From: an uncultured beta proteobacterium
Lineage (GTDB): Bacteria; Pseudomonadota; Gammaproteobacteria; Burkholderiales; Burkholderiaceae
Length of the DNA: 52,321 bases
Direction: 5' to 3'
Assembly (NCBI GenBank): GCA_903900805.1
Contig: CAIUOP010000052.1
Location: 1-52,321, forward strand
In this document: positions 43,064 to 50,207 of the stretch, one piece after another
Layout of the letters: each line of letters opens with the position of its first letter
Numbering within the stretch: position 1 is the first letter of the stretch
The notes under the pieces: generated by a model
The model's input: the letters and a program-made list of their open reading frames with translations, nothing else
What the model was told of the DNA's origin: nothing
Databases searched by the model: none
Translations under genes and position numbers: made by a program

Positions 43064-43503
43064 ACTCTGAACTGATTGGGTCGCTACCTCACGCCTCATC
43101 AATGCTTCTGCTTGATAGACTAATTTCGAGTAATGATTGCTCTGTTGTTGTTGAAGCAACGATTAAAAATGATTATCCTTTTTCTAATGGCGGCGCTGGC
43201 TCTTGGATTGGTCTTGAATTGATGGCTCAATCAGCAGCAGTGATGTCTAGGCTTAGCAATTCTGAGAAGTCAGCAAAGCCTTCCCTGGGGTTTTTGTTGG
43301 GAAGCAGAAGCTTTATTGCACATGTCCCAGAATTTACTCCTGGCCAAAAGGTCACGATAGAAGTTCAAATTGATCTCGAGTCTCTAGCGCACCCTACCAT
43401 TTCTGCTTCAGGCACGATAAAGGACGATTCTGGGCGTCTAATCTGCGAGGGAACTCTCACGCTACTGGAGCCTAATGATGATGCTTTATATTTGCCTAAA
43501 TGA
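43060..43503 (+). CDS. Hot-dog fold dehydratase (ApeP-like)
   Basis: A 147-aa protein of the FabZ/ApeP hot-dog family: LIGSLPHASSMLLLDRLI near the N-terminus, GSWIGLELMAQSAAVMSRL at about residues 47-65, then FLLGSRSFIAHVPEFTPG. In the known pathway ApeP forms a heterodimer with ApeI, whose counterpart here is fused to the ligase. It overlaps both neighbours by four bases (ATGA). Confidence 0.85.
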   Translation: MNSELIGSLPHASSMLLLDRLISSNDCSVVVEATIKNDYPFSNGGAGSWIGLELMAQSAAVMSRLSNSEKSAKPSLGFLLGSRSFIAHVPEFTPGQKVTIEVQIDLESLAHPTISASGTIKDDSGRLICEGTLTLLEPNDDALYLPK

Positions 43504-44234
43504 AACTGAATAAAACTGTTCTTATTACTGGCGCCAGCAAAGGTATTGGCAAGGCTATTGCCTTCAAGTTGGCAGCTGAAGGTTATGACCTAGCGCTTCA
43601 CTGTAAGTCTAGCATTGGCGAATTGAAATCATTGGCTGACTCGCTTCAAAAAGAATTCAATACAGACTCATATCTTTTGCAGTTTGATGTTTCAGATAGG
43701 CTGGCATCTAAGGATTCCTTAGAGGATTATTTAGATAAAGCTGGAGCGCCCTATGGCATTGTTTGTAATGCAGGCATTACTGCTGATAATGCATTTCCTG
43801 CGATGCTAGGGGAAGAATGGGATGGAGTAATCGCAACTAATCTAGGATCTTTCTATAACGTTCTACACCCTTTGGTCATGCCTATGGTGGTAACAAGAAA
43901 GCCAGGAAGAATCATCACCATGTCTTCGGTTTCTGGAATGATTGGTAATCGTGGACAGGCTAATTACAGCGCTTCAAAGGCTGGGATCATTGGCGCCACT
44001 AAATCATTGGCTATTGAGTTAGCAAAACGTAACATCACAGTCAATTGTGTTGCCCCTGGGTTGATTGACACCGATATGATTTCATCTGAAGTGGCTGAAG
44101 CGACCTTAAAAGCTATACCGGCTCAGAGAATGGGTAAACCTGAGGAGGTTGCAGCAACCGTTTCATTTCTTATGAGCGATGATGCAGCGTACATCACAAG
44201 GCAGGTCATATCGGTTAATGGTGGAATGATTTAA
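43500..44234 (+). CDS. 3-oxoacyl-ACP reductase, FabG-type (ApeQ-like)
   Basis: A 244-aa short-chain dehydrogenase. Cofactor loop LITGASKGIGKAIAF (8-22), the catalytic Ser in TMSSVSGMIGN, and YSASK with Tyr and Lys, followed by VAPGLIDTDMI. It reduces beta-keto groups between condensation rounds so that dehydration can give conjugated double bonds. It is the last gene of the operon and overlaps the dehydratase by four bases. Confidence 0.92.
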   Translation: MKLNKTVLITGASKGIGKAIAFKLAAEGYDLALHCKSSIGELKSLADSLQKEFNTDSYLLQFDVSDRLASKDSLEDYLDKAGAPYGIVCNAGITADNAFPAMLGEEWDGVIATNLGSFYNVLHPLVMPMVVTRKPGRIITMSSVSGMIGNRGQANYSASKAGIIGATKSLAIELAKRNITVNCVAPGLIDTDMISSEVAEATLKAIPAQRMGKPEEVAATVSFLMSDDAAYITRQVISVNGGMI

Positions 44235-44404
44235 ACGTTTTGAAGGCGCCGTTTATATCGATGCATTAAGTATTCAACGAATTAAAAAATATCTCGCAAA
44301 GACAGCCTCAAATTTTTTATACAAGATATTCTGACACTATGTACTTAGCCATAATAGATTCTGACAGCCCTGCCAGAACCGAGTTAATACTCAAGCAGTA
44401 GAAA

Positions 44405-44749
44405 TTATTTCTTAGTATCTTTTTGGATGTCTTGGAGGACTTTTTTCCCGTATGCAGAATCAATTGGGCCCGAGCATTTGAAATCAAGATCAATTATTGA
44501 TGAGTCTTTGGAGGAAGGATCAGCCCTTTGATCTTCTTTGACAACGACCATACCCTCATTGCTTTGAATAACACAGAATTTTTGAGCATGCTGATATGCT
44601 CTTAATTTGACTTTATCTGCGCCACCGCGAGATACGTTAATCGTATATAAACCATTGCTAATTGGCTTTACTCCAGTAGTGGTAGCGCAGGCAGAAAGAA
44701 TTAAGCCTGCTGAGACTATTGAAATAATTTTAGGTGTGGATAGATTCAT
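44405..44749 (-). CDS. Small lipoprotein, unknown function
   Basis: A 114-aa lipoprotein (signal MNLSTPKIISIVSAGLILSA, lipobox LSAC). The mature part (YTINVSRGGADKVKLRAYQHA, EDQRADPSSKDS, LDFKCSG) resembles many small envelope lipoproteins with an AYxxAxxFC motif. It is inside the island, converging with the polyene operon. Function unknown. Confidence 0.7.
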   Translation of the reverse strand: MNLSTPKIISIVSAGLILSACATTTGVKPISNGLYTINVSRGGADKVKLRAYQHAQKFCVIQSNEGMVVVKEDQRADPSSKDSSIIDLDFKCSGPIDSAYGKKVLQDIQKDTKK

Positions 44750-44855
44750 TTTGACCCCCTTGAGAGCTACTTTTACGTTTACCTACTCTTTGGTAAGTGG
44801 TCAGTTCATTGTATGTTAGATTTCTCTTAATTTTTATATATAAATTTTGCAGACT

Positions 44856-45833
44856 ATGATTCTTCTAACTGGCGCCACAGGCTACATAGGCTCATATATC
44901 TGGATAGAGCTATTAAAAGGGTCCCATGAAGTAGTCGGTATTGATAATCTCTCCAATTCAAGTGCTTCATCTTTGGGTGCAATTGCAGTAATTTCTGGGA
45001 CAACTCCAAATTTTATTGAGGGTGATATTCGAGATAAAGAGTTTCTGGATCAAATTTTTGATGAATACTCATTCACGCATGTTATCCATCTTGCAGGTTT
45101 GAAGGGCATTCATGAGTCTCTGGTTAAGAAAGAAGAATATTTTGATGTCAATGTTAAGGGTACAGATAATTTGCTTCAGACAATGAAATCTTATAACTGC
45201 TTGAAGGTTATATTTAGCTCTTCTGCTGCTGTGTATGGTGACTGCACATCGTCTCCAATAAAAGAAGTAGATACCCTTAATCCATCTAACTATTATGGTG
45301 AAACAAAGCTTGAGGGAGAGCGGATACTTGCCAAAGCATTTAATGGCCCACCCATTATTAGCTCTATAAGTTTGCGATATTTTAATGTCGCCGGAAGACA
45401 TCCCTCCAGAAAACTTCCTGGCTATTCAGGGTCAAATACGCATTCCCTGTTCTCAGAAATTGAATCTGTAATAACGGGCAAGAGTGAATCTCTAAAAGTA
45501 TTTGGCAATGATTGGGGTACATCTGATGGAACTTGTATAAGAGACTATCTACATATAACCGATCTGGTAAAGGGACATCTAGATGCTCTAAAGTTATTAG
45601 ATGACCTTGAGAAATGTTTAGCTTTGAATCTTGGGCTTGGGGTAGGTCAAAGTGTTTATGGTGTCATATCTATGTGTGAGCACATTACCGGTAAGTTAAT
45701 CTCCAGGCAAGTGGTCCCAAGAAGGCCTGGGGATGTAGGGGTAAGTATCGCCAACACACATTTAGCGGCCCAGCTGATTGGATGGAGACCAGAAAAAACG
45801 TTAGCAGATATGTGTTCGGATTTTTTGCTGTGA
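44856..45833 (+). CDS. UDP-glucose 4-epimerase family protein (GalE-like)
   Basis: A 325-aa extended short-chain dehydrogenase. The NAD motif LLTGATGYIGS (3-13), the FSSSAAVYGD serine region, the NYYGETKLEGE tyrosine-lysine pair and LRYFNVAGRHPS fit GalE-type epimerases. ATG 44856 starts directly at the Rossmann fold; the TTG nine bases upstream is unlikely. It is the last intact gene inside the island, and could make the UDP-sugar used by the polyene glycosyltransferase; this is inference. Confidence 0.85.
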   Translation: MILLTGATGYIGSYIWIELLKGSHEVVGIDNLSNSSASSLGAIAVISGTTPNFIEGDIRDKEFLDQIFDEYSFTHVIHLAGLKGIHESLVKKEEYFDVNVKGTDNLLQTMKSYNCLKVIFSSSAAVYGDCTSSPIKEVDTLNPSNYYGETKLEGERILAKAFNGPPIISSISLRYFNVAGRHPSRKLPGYSGSNTHSLFSEIESVITGKSESLKVFGNDWGTSDGTCIRDYLHITDLVKGHLDALKLLDDLEKCLALNLGLGVGQSVYGVISMCEHITGKLISRQVVPRRPGDVGVSIANTHLAAQLIGWRPEKTLADMCSDFLL

Positions 45834-45902
45834 AATCTAGTGCGGAGGAATGCTCCGCCTAGCGTGACCAATCTTATTGGCTCTCAGAGCTATCTCCCAA
45901 TT

Positions 45903-45924
45903 GTTACCAAAATAATTACCAACA
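45903..45924 (+). repeat. Paired TTACCAA motif inside the right island end
   Basis: GTTACCAAAA (45903-45912) and ATTACCAACA (45915-45924) are spaced 12 bases start to start, the same layout as the pair at 30629-30650; TTGTTACCAAAA is shared exactly between the two ends. Confidence 0.5.
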
Positions 45925-46135
45925 GCTAATCTAGGCATCCTTAGCCATAAATTGAAATTAGATAGGGCGACAGGGTGACCCCGCCTTGTTTAAATATCGA
46001 TCCCCCATTTTTCTAGGTTGGCCTTACCACCCATACCGAGCCCCTAAGAAGGCAAGTTCGGATAATTTTTTCTAAAAATTAGTCAAATACGCCTAGTTGT
46101 TCGCAGATTCGCTCAGTGGATTCTTTGGATAAAAA

Positions 46136-46149
46136 CGCCCCTTCCGCCA
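46136..46149 (+). repeat. Right attachment-site copy (tRNA-Ser 3' end)
   Basis: Exact 14-base copy of the tRNA-Ser 3' end (CGCCCCTTCCGCCA). The rest of the tRNA is absent here. A strong terminator 11 bases further on may be the original tRNA-Ser terminator displaced by the insertion. Confidence 0.7.
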
Positions 46150-46159
46150 AGTAGCATCG

Positions 46160-46181
46160 AAACCACCTTTGGGTGGTTTTT
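46160..46181 (+). terminator. Rho-independent terminator beside the right attachment copy
   Basis: AAACCACC (46160-46167) pairs with GGTGGTTT (46172-46179) around TTTG, followed by T's. No gene reads into it from the left, which fits a former tRNA-Ser terminator. Confidence 0.75.
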
Positions 46182-46245
46182 CTTTTTCAAGTTCCCGTAA
46201 GATATCAATCAGGAATTGATCGATCCACATCAACACGGAGACACT

Positions 46246-46548
46246 ATGATTTTTGCAATCTTATTAATGGATCGCCCAGGTACTTCTGAATTACGCATGC
46301 AAATAAGACCGGAGCACCGCGCCTATCTTGCGAAGCAGGCTGAGCGGATGGCCTTTGCTGGGCCACTCAGTTCTGAGGATGGAAAAACGATTGTAGGCAG
46401 CTTGTTAGGAATGGATTTTCCAAGTAGGGCAGATGTCGATACTTGGCTAGAAGACGAGCCATTTACTAAAGCAGGTGTTTATGAAAAACCCATCATCCAC
46501 GTGTTTAATAATATGTGGGAGCAGAAGGTTGGATTTCCGCCAGCCTAA
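46246..46548 (+). CDS. YciI family protein
   Basis: A 100-aa ferredoxin-like fold protein. MIFAILLMDRPG opens the domain; EHRAYLAKQAERMAFAGPL and SRADVDTWLEDEPFTKAGVY are YciI signatures, with the conserved Asp of DEPF. Some YciI relatives are dehydrochlorinase-like or muconolactone-isomerase-like; no substrate can be assigned. ATG 46246 is chosen because GGAG lies five bases upstream; the 46216 start has none. It is the first gene after the island. Confidence 0.85.
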   Translation: MIFAILLMDRPGTSELRMQIRPEHRAYLAKQAERMAFAGPLSSEDGKTIVGSLLGMDFPSRADVDTWLEDEPFTKAGVYEKPIIHVFNNMWEQKVGFPPA

Positions 46549-46580
46549 TAAAGCCTTTAGTTAAGCAGGGATGTTACTTT

Positions 46581-46605
46581 TGATATATCATCTGATGATA
46601 TATTA
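46581..46605. promoter_or_regulatory. Palindromic operator of the TumE/TumA operon
   Basis: TGATATATCATC (46581-46592), one central T, then GATGATATATTA (46594-46605): arms match at 11 of 12 positions. It abuts the AGGAGG ribosome binding site of the first gene, so a bound repressor would block transcription start or elongation. The HTH antitoxin encoded second is the natural ligand. Confidence 0.7.
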
Positions 46606-46611
46606 GGAGGG

Positions 46612-46968
46612 ATGCAAAAACGTGGGATTACTACTCTTTTAGATCTTCATCAAGAGCTTATAGACCAGGATGATGGTTACTGGGTGAAGATTGAGGCTTG
46701 GGAAGTGCAGGTGAGTGAAGCAGTCCCACACGGGGTGCGGTATTCATTAACCTTACATAACCCAAGGGGTTTGAGAATTCTGGGCTATGACAATGCTCAT
46801 GCTGTAAAGAAGAGATCGGGTTTCTCTGGCAGAAAGCTAGCATACGATCATAAGCATCGCAACGCCAAGGATTCAGATATTCATTATGAGTTCAGGGATG
46901 CACACCAACTCTTAAGTGATTTTTTTGCGGATGTTGATAGGGTCTTAAAAACGGATAAAGAAATATGA
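46612..46968 (+). CDS. TumE-like toxin (DUF6516)
   Basis: A 118-aa protein with LLDLHQELIDQDDGYWVKIEAW, then YSLTLHNPRGLRILGYDNAH and a conserved YDHKHR motif near residue 82, followed by YEFRDAHQLLSDFFADVDRVL. This is the DUF6516 pattern, described as the TumE toxin family. A consensus AGGAGG precedes the ATG. It overlaps the antitoxin gene by four bases. The mode of action is not readable from the sequence; the conserved His/Arg/Asp cluster may be catalytic. Confidence 0.75.
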   Translation: MQKRGITTLLDLHQELIDQDDGYWVKIEAWEVQVSEAVPHGVRYSLTLHNPRGLRILGYDNAHAVKKRSGFSGRKLAYDHKHRNAKDSDIHYEFRDAHQLLSDFFADVDRVLKTDKEI

Positions 46969-47315
46969 AAGTAATCAAAATAGGGATTGCATCCCAAAAG
47001 GATATTCGAGCCCGCATTTTAGCTATTGCTAAAGGTGATTTGAAGCCGAAGGCAAGCGATCCAAAGATATGGTTTACCTCCATGCGTTCTTTGGCGCAAG
47101 TCTTAAGTGATGAAAACAGAGCTTTATTGCACGTAATTAGAGCATCGAAGCCAGTGTCAATTTCTGAGTTGGCAGAACTTACCGGAAGAAAGCAAGGGAA
47201 CTTATCTCGCACATTAAAAACAATGTCGAATTATGGTTTAGTTAAAATGCTACAGGAGGCTAAGGCCCTAAGGCCTATCGCTTGTGGTGATCGCTACGAG
47301 ATAACACTTCACTAG
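46965..47315 (+). CDS. TumA-like HTH antitoxin
   Basis: A 116-aa protein with a winged-helix domain: ALLHVIRASKPVSISELAEL then GRKQGNLSRTLKTMSNYGLV (about residues 59-99) is a MarR-like recognition helix. The N-terminal part (ASQKDIRARILAIAKGD) is typical of the antitoxin partner of DUF6516 toxins. It probably neutralises the toxin and represses at the 46581-46605 palindrome. Start overlaps the toxin stop by ATGA. Confidence 0.75.
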   Translation: MKVIKIGIASQKDIRARILAIAKGDLKPKASDPKIWFTSMRSLAQVLSDENRALLHVIRASKPVSISELAELTGRKQGNLSRTLKTMSNYGLVKMLQEAKALRPIACGDRYEITLH

Positions 47316-47316
47316 C

Positions 47317-47910
47317 TTAAATCGGTTTGATTTGTAGCTTCTTAAACTTCACTACGCCACCTGCTGATTGAAGGGCAATTAGGCCTTCGGCAAATTTACT
47401 ATCTTGTCCGTTAGCGACAGTTACGACACCATTCATAACCACTTTGAAATTGGATCCATTGGCTGTGATTTCCATCGTATTCCAACGGCCACCTGCTTTG
47501 GGAACCGGATCGACTTTAGCAATATCCACAATCGCCCCAGTTGCATAAGCCTGCTCCGGGCGCGTATCCCAAATATTAATTTCATAGGCACTAGCAGTCG
47601 ATACTTTGCTTGGGTCTTGGCAGCGAATAAAGATGCCACTATTGGTGTTGGACTCAACCCAAAATTCTGCTTTGATAATGAAATTTTTATATTTCTTGCT
47701 GCTGACTAAAAATCCAGATGGCGAATTTCCCACAATGAGACCATTACCGATAGTCCAGCTAGCAGTGCCAATGATGTTCCAGCCATCTAAACTAACGCCA
47801 TCAATCAGGTCTACAAAACCATCTGCATTTTGAGCTATGGCCCAATTCCCACAGAAGAGGGTAGATACACAAATGGCAAGTGTTGCTAGGTATTGATTTA
47901 AGCGTTTCAT
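47317..47910 (-). CDS. Secreted DUF1080 (3-keto-disaccharide hydrolase-like) protein
   Basis: A 197-aa exported protein: signal MKRLNQYLATLAICVSTLFC cleaved near AIAQ. The mature domain is a concanavalin-like beta sandwich: FVDLIDGVSLDGWNIIG, SGIFIRCQDP, and GRWNTMEITANGSNFKVVMNG are DUF1080 signatures. Members hydrolyse 3-keto sugars or bind glycans. ATG 47910 with GGGAG upstream is preferred over the longer frame from 48051, which would overlap the opposing lipoprotein gene. Confidence 0.85.
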   Translation of the reverse strand: MKRLNQYLATLAICVSTLFCGNWAIAQNADGFVDLIDGVSLDGWNIIGTASWTIGNGLIVGNSPSGFLVSSKKYKNFIIKAEFWVESNTNSGIFIRCQDPSKVSTASAYEINIWDTRPEQAYATGAIVDIAKVDPVPKAGGRWNTMEITANGSNFKVVMNGVVTVANGQDSKFAEGLIALQSAGGVVKFKKLQIKPI

Positions 47911-48010
47911 GAAATCTCCCGGCCGTATATTGAATATTGCTGATATTTGCTCAATTACACAAGTCGAGACTTCCCTTAACTTGCGCTCAATAATCCAGTA
48001 GACTTCAGGT

Positions 48011-48229
48011 ATGAATTTAAGAAAACTACCAATCCTCGTTTCAGCCACCATGATTGCTATGCTCTCTGGCTGTGGCTCTATCGAATCTGCGGCTCAAGAT
48101 GACTGTACTTCGATTGGCTGGCAGATTGGTAGTAAAGGCTATGAAGACTGCTTTAGGGCCCGCGTATATGAGCGTAAGTTGGATTACTCGAATCCTCCTG
48201 GCGACAAGCCTTCCCCATCCCTCATATAG
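48011..48229 (+). CDS. Small lipoprotein, 72 aa
   Basis: Signal MNLRKLPILVSATMIAMLSG with lipobox LSGC gives a mature lipoprotein of about 51 residues with two further cysteines (DDCTSIGWQIGSKGYEDCF), a pattern common in small envelope lipoproteins of Burkholderiales. Divergent from the DUF1080 gene. Function unknown. Confidence 0.65.
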   Translation: MNLRKLPILVSATMIAMLSGCGSIESAAQDDCTSIGWQIGSKGYEDCFRARVYERKLDYSNPPGDKPSPSLI

Positions 48230-48403
48230 ACTAGGGTAAACCCTTAATTCATTCCCTTGAGCGCCGTCAAGGACATAGAGGGTGAAATAACCCAAAATCT
48301 AGCGATTATTTGCATATCTAGTAGGGCAAGTTCACTCTCGCTTCGCTTTAGGATGCTCAATGACTTAAAGCAATGTCAGTATAAAAATTAAAGACTACAC
48401 ACT

Positions 48404-50206
48404 ATGAATCACCCGAAGCCTACCAAGGAAGTCAAAGCAGTTGCGCTTGCTACTGCAGATGATTTGAGGGAGACCATTCGTCGTAAGAGCAAACTCAAAG
48501 GTCGTCAAGCTGATGATGCTTCATTAGCAGAAGTACGACGACTCATTGGTGATGCGGCAGATCGTCGTGACTTGTTAATTGAAAATCTCCACAAGCTTAA
48601 TGATGAGTATCGTGCTTTGCACGATCGTCATTTAGTAGCTCTGGCAAAAGAAATGAACTTGCCGATGGCTGAAGTGTATGAAGTGGCTACTTTTTATCAC
48701 CACTTTGAAGTAGTGCGTGGTAATGATACCGTTGCTGATATTACTATCCGTGTTTGTGATGGCATTGCTTGTGAGTTGGCTGGTGCACAAAATCTATTAG
48801 CTAAATTGCCTACGATCTTAGGTAATCCCAAGGTCAAAGTCATTGCAGCTCCTTGTGTTGGCCGCTGTGAGCAAGCTCCTGTAGCAGTAGTGCATCAATA
48901 TCCCGTCCTTTTTGCAACGACAGATAAAGTGCAAGCGGCAGTGAAGAATAATTTAACTACCCAGCCCATGGCAAAAGATGATGCTACTTTTGAGCCAGCA
49001 GCTTTAGTAGAGCAAGGCGTTTCTCCGCAGGGTGAGAATCAAACAGTATCTCCTGATTATGTTGGGTATGAATCCTATCGCGCTCAAGGTGGATATACTC
49101 TTGCAAAAGAAATTATCGATGGTAAGCGTGATGCTGAAAGTATTATCAAAGTGATGGAAAGTTCAGGCTTGCGTGGTCTTGGCGGCGCAGGTTTCCCAGC
49201 GGGACGCAAGTGGCGCATTGTGAAAGATCAAGTAGCGCCCAAACTCATGGCCGTGAATATTGATGAAGGTGAGCCAGGAACTTTTAAAGATCGCACATAT
49301 TTAGAGCGTGATCCCCATCGCTTCTTAGAGGGCTTACTCATTGCGGCAAGTGTAGTAGGTATTGATGCCTGCTATATCTATTTACGTGATGAGTACCATG
49401 GTTGCCGTGAACTGCTCGAAGCCGAATTAGCTAAGCTCATAGCAAATCCCCCATTTAAGTTGCCGATGATTGAATTGCGTCGTGGTGCTGGCGCCTATAT
49501 TTGCGGTGAAGAATCCGCCATGATTGAAAGCATCGAAGGTAAACGTGGTGAGCCACGGATGCGTCCTCCTTATATTGCCCAGGTTGGTTTATTTGGTCGC
49601 CCAACACTAGAGCACAACTTTGAGACTCTGTATTGGGTGCGCGATATTGTGCAGCGTGGACCAGAGTGGTTTAGCTCCTACGGTAGGCATGATCGTAAAG
49701 GTCTGCGCAGCTTTAGCGTGAGTGGCCGCGTGAAAATGCCTGGCGTGAAGTTGGCACCAGCGGGGATTACTATTCAAGAGTTAATTGATGAGTACTGCGA
49801 TGGCATGCAAGATGGCCATCAGTTCTATGGTTATCTACCGGGCGGTGCATCGGGTGGTATTTTGCCTGCCACTATGAATGACATCCCATTAGACTTTGAT
49901 ACTTTGCAACCCTATGGATGCTTTATCGGCTCAGCAGCAGTGATGGTATTTAGTGATAAAGATAAGGCGCGCGATATGGCGCTCAATGTGATGCACTTCT
50001 TTGAACATGAGAGCTGTGGTCAATGTACGCCATGTCGTGTTGGTACAGGTAAGGCTGCCAAATTGATGCAAGCCAAATCTTGGGATCAAGATACCTTAGA
50101 AGACTTAGCAACTGTCATGATCGATGCCTCCATTTGCGGATTAGGTCAGGCAGCACCCAATCCGATCCGTTGTATTGCTAAATATTTCCCGAACGAAATA
50201 GCCTAA
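48404..50206 (+). CDS. NAD-dependent formate dehydrogenase, fused gamma-beta subunit (FdsG-FdsB)
   Basis: A 600-aa fusion. Residues about 40-185 are NuoE/FdsG-like with a [2Fe-2S] site (Cys118, Cys123, Cys151, Cys155). Residues about 215-600 are NuoF/FdsB-like: GLRGLGGAGFPAGRKW binds FMN/NAD and ESCGQCTPCRVGTGK with CGLGQ holds a [4Fe-4S] cluster. It passes electrons from the formate-oxidising FdsA to NAD. In Cupriavidus fdsG and fdsB are separate genes. fdsA starts one base after its stop. Confidence 0.9.
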   Translation: MNHPKPTKEVKAVALATADDLRETIRRKSKLKGRQADDASLAEVRRLIGDAADRRDLLIENLHKLNDEYRALHDRHLVALAKEMNLPMAEVYEVATFYHHFEVVRGNDTVADITIRVCDGIACELAGAQNLLAKLPTILGNPKVKVIAAPCVGRCEQAPVAVVHQYPVLFATTDKVQAAVKNNLTTQPMAKDDATFEPAALVEQGVSPQGENQTVSPDYVGYESYRAQGGYTLAKEIIDGKRDAESIIKVMESSGLRGLGGAGFPAGRKWRIVKDQVAPKLMAVNIDEGEPGTFKDRTYLERDPHRFLEGLLIAASVVGIDACYIYLRDEYHGCRELLEAELAKLIANPPFKLPMIELRRGAGAYICGEESAMIESIEGKRGEPRMRPPYIAQVGLFGRPTLEHNFETLYWVRDIVQRGPEWFSSYGRHDRKGLRSFSVSGRVKMPGVKLAPAGITIQELIDEYCDGMQDGHQFYGYLPGGASGGILPATMNDIPLDFDTLQPYGCFIGSAAVMVFSDKDKARDMALNVMHFFEHESCGQCTPCRVGTGKAAKLMQAKSWDQDTLEDLATVMIDASICGLGQAAPNPIRCIAKYFPNEIA

Positions 50207-50207
50207 T

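Larger units (their letters stand above)
45834..46245. other. Right island edge, 412-bp non-coding stretch
   Basis: No credible gene. It contains an imperfect hairpin (CTAG-GCGGAG at 45837-45847 pairing with CTCCGC-CTAG to 45862), the paired TTACCAA motifs (45903-45924), the 14-bp tRNA-Ser repeat (46136-46149) and a terminator (46160-46181). The rest is A/T-rich with no recognisable integrase remains. Confidence 0.5.

Noticed and set aside
31379-44234. Flexirubin or dialkylresorcinol cluster
   Set aside because: No DarA/DarB-type condensing enzymes are present, and the N-O-P-Q order plus chain-length factor fit the aryl-polyene type better.
44339-44401. 20-codon frame resembling the first residues of a response regulator (MYLAIIDSDSPAR)
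   Set aside because: Too short to support; may be a remnant but no further homologous sequence follows in any frame.
30586-46149. Integrase or transposase inside the island
   Set aside because: Every sizeable frame is accounted for by other genes; no tyrosine-recombinase or transposase motif was found.
46077-46160. Minus-strand stretch reading AFLSKESTERICEQLGVFD then stop
   Set aside because: It looks protein-like but lacks a start codon and crosses the tRNA-derived repeat; no upstream continuation is visible.
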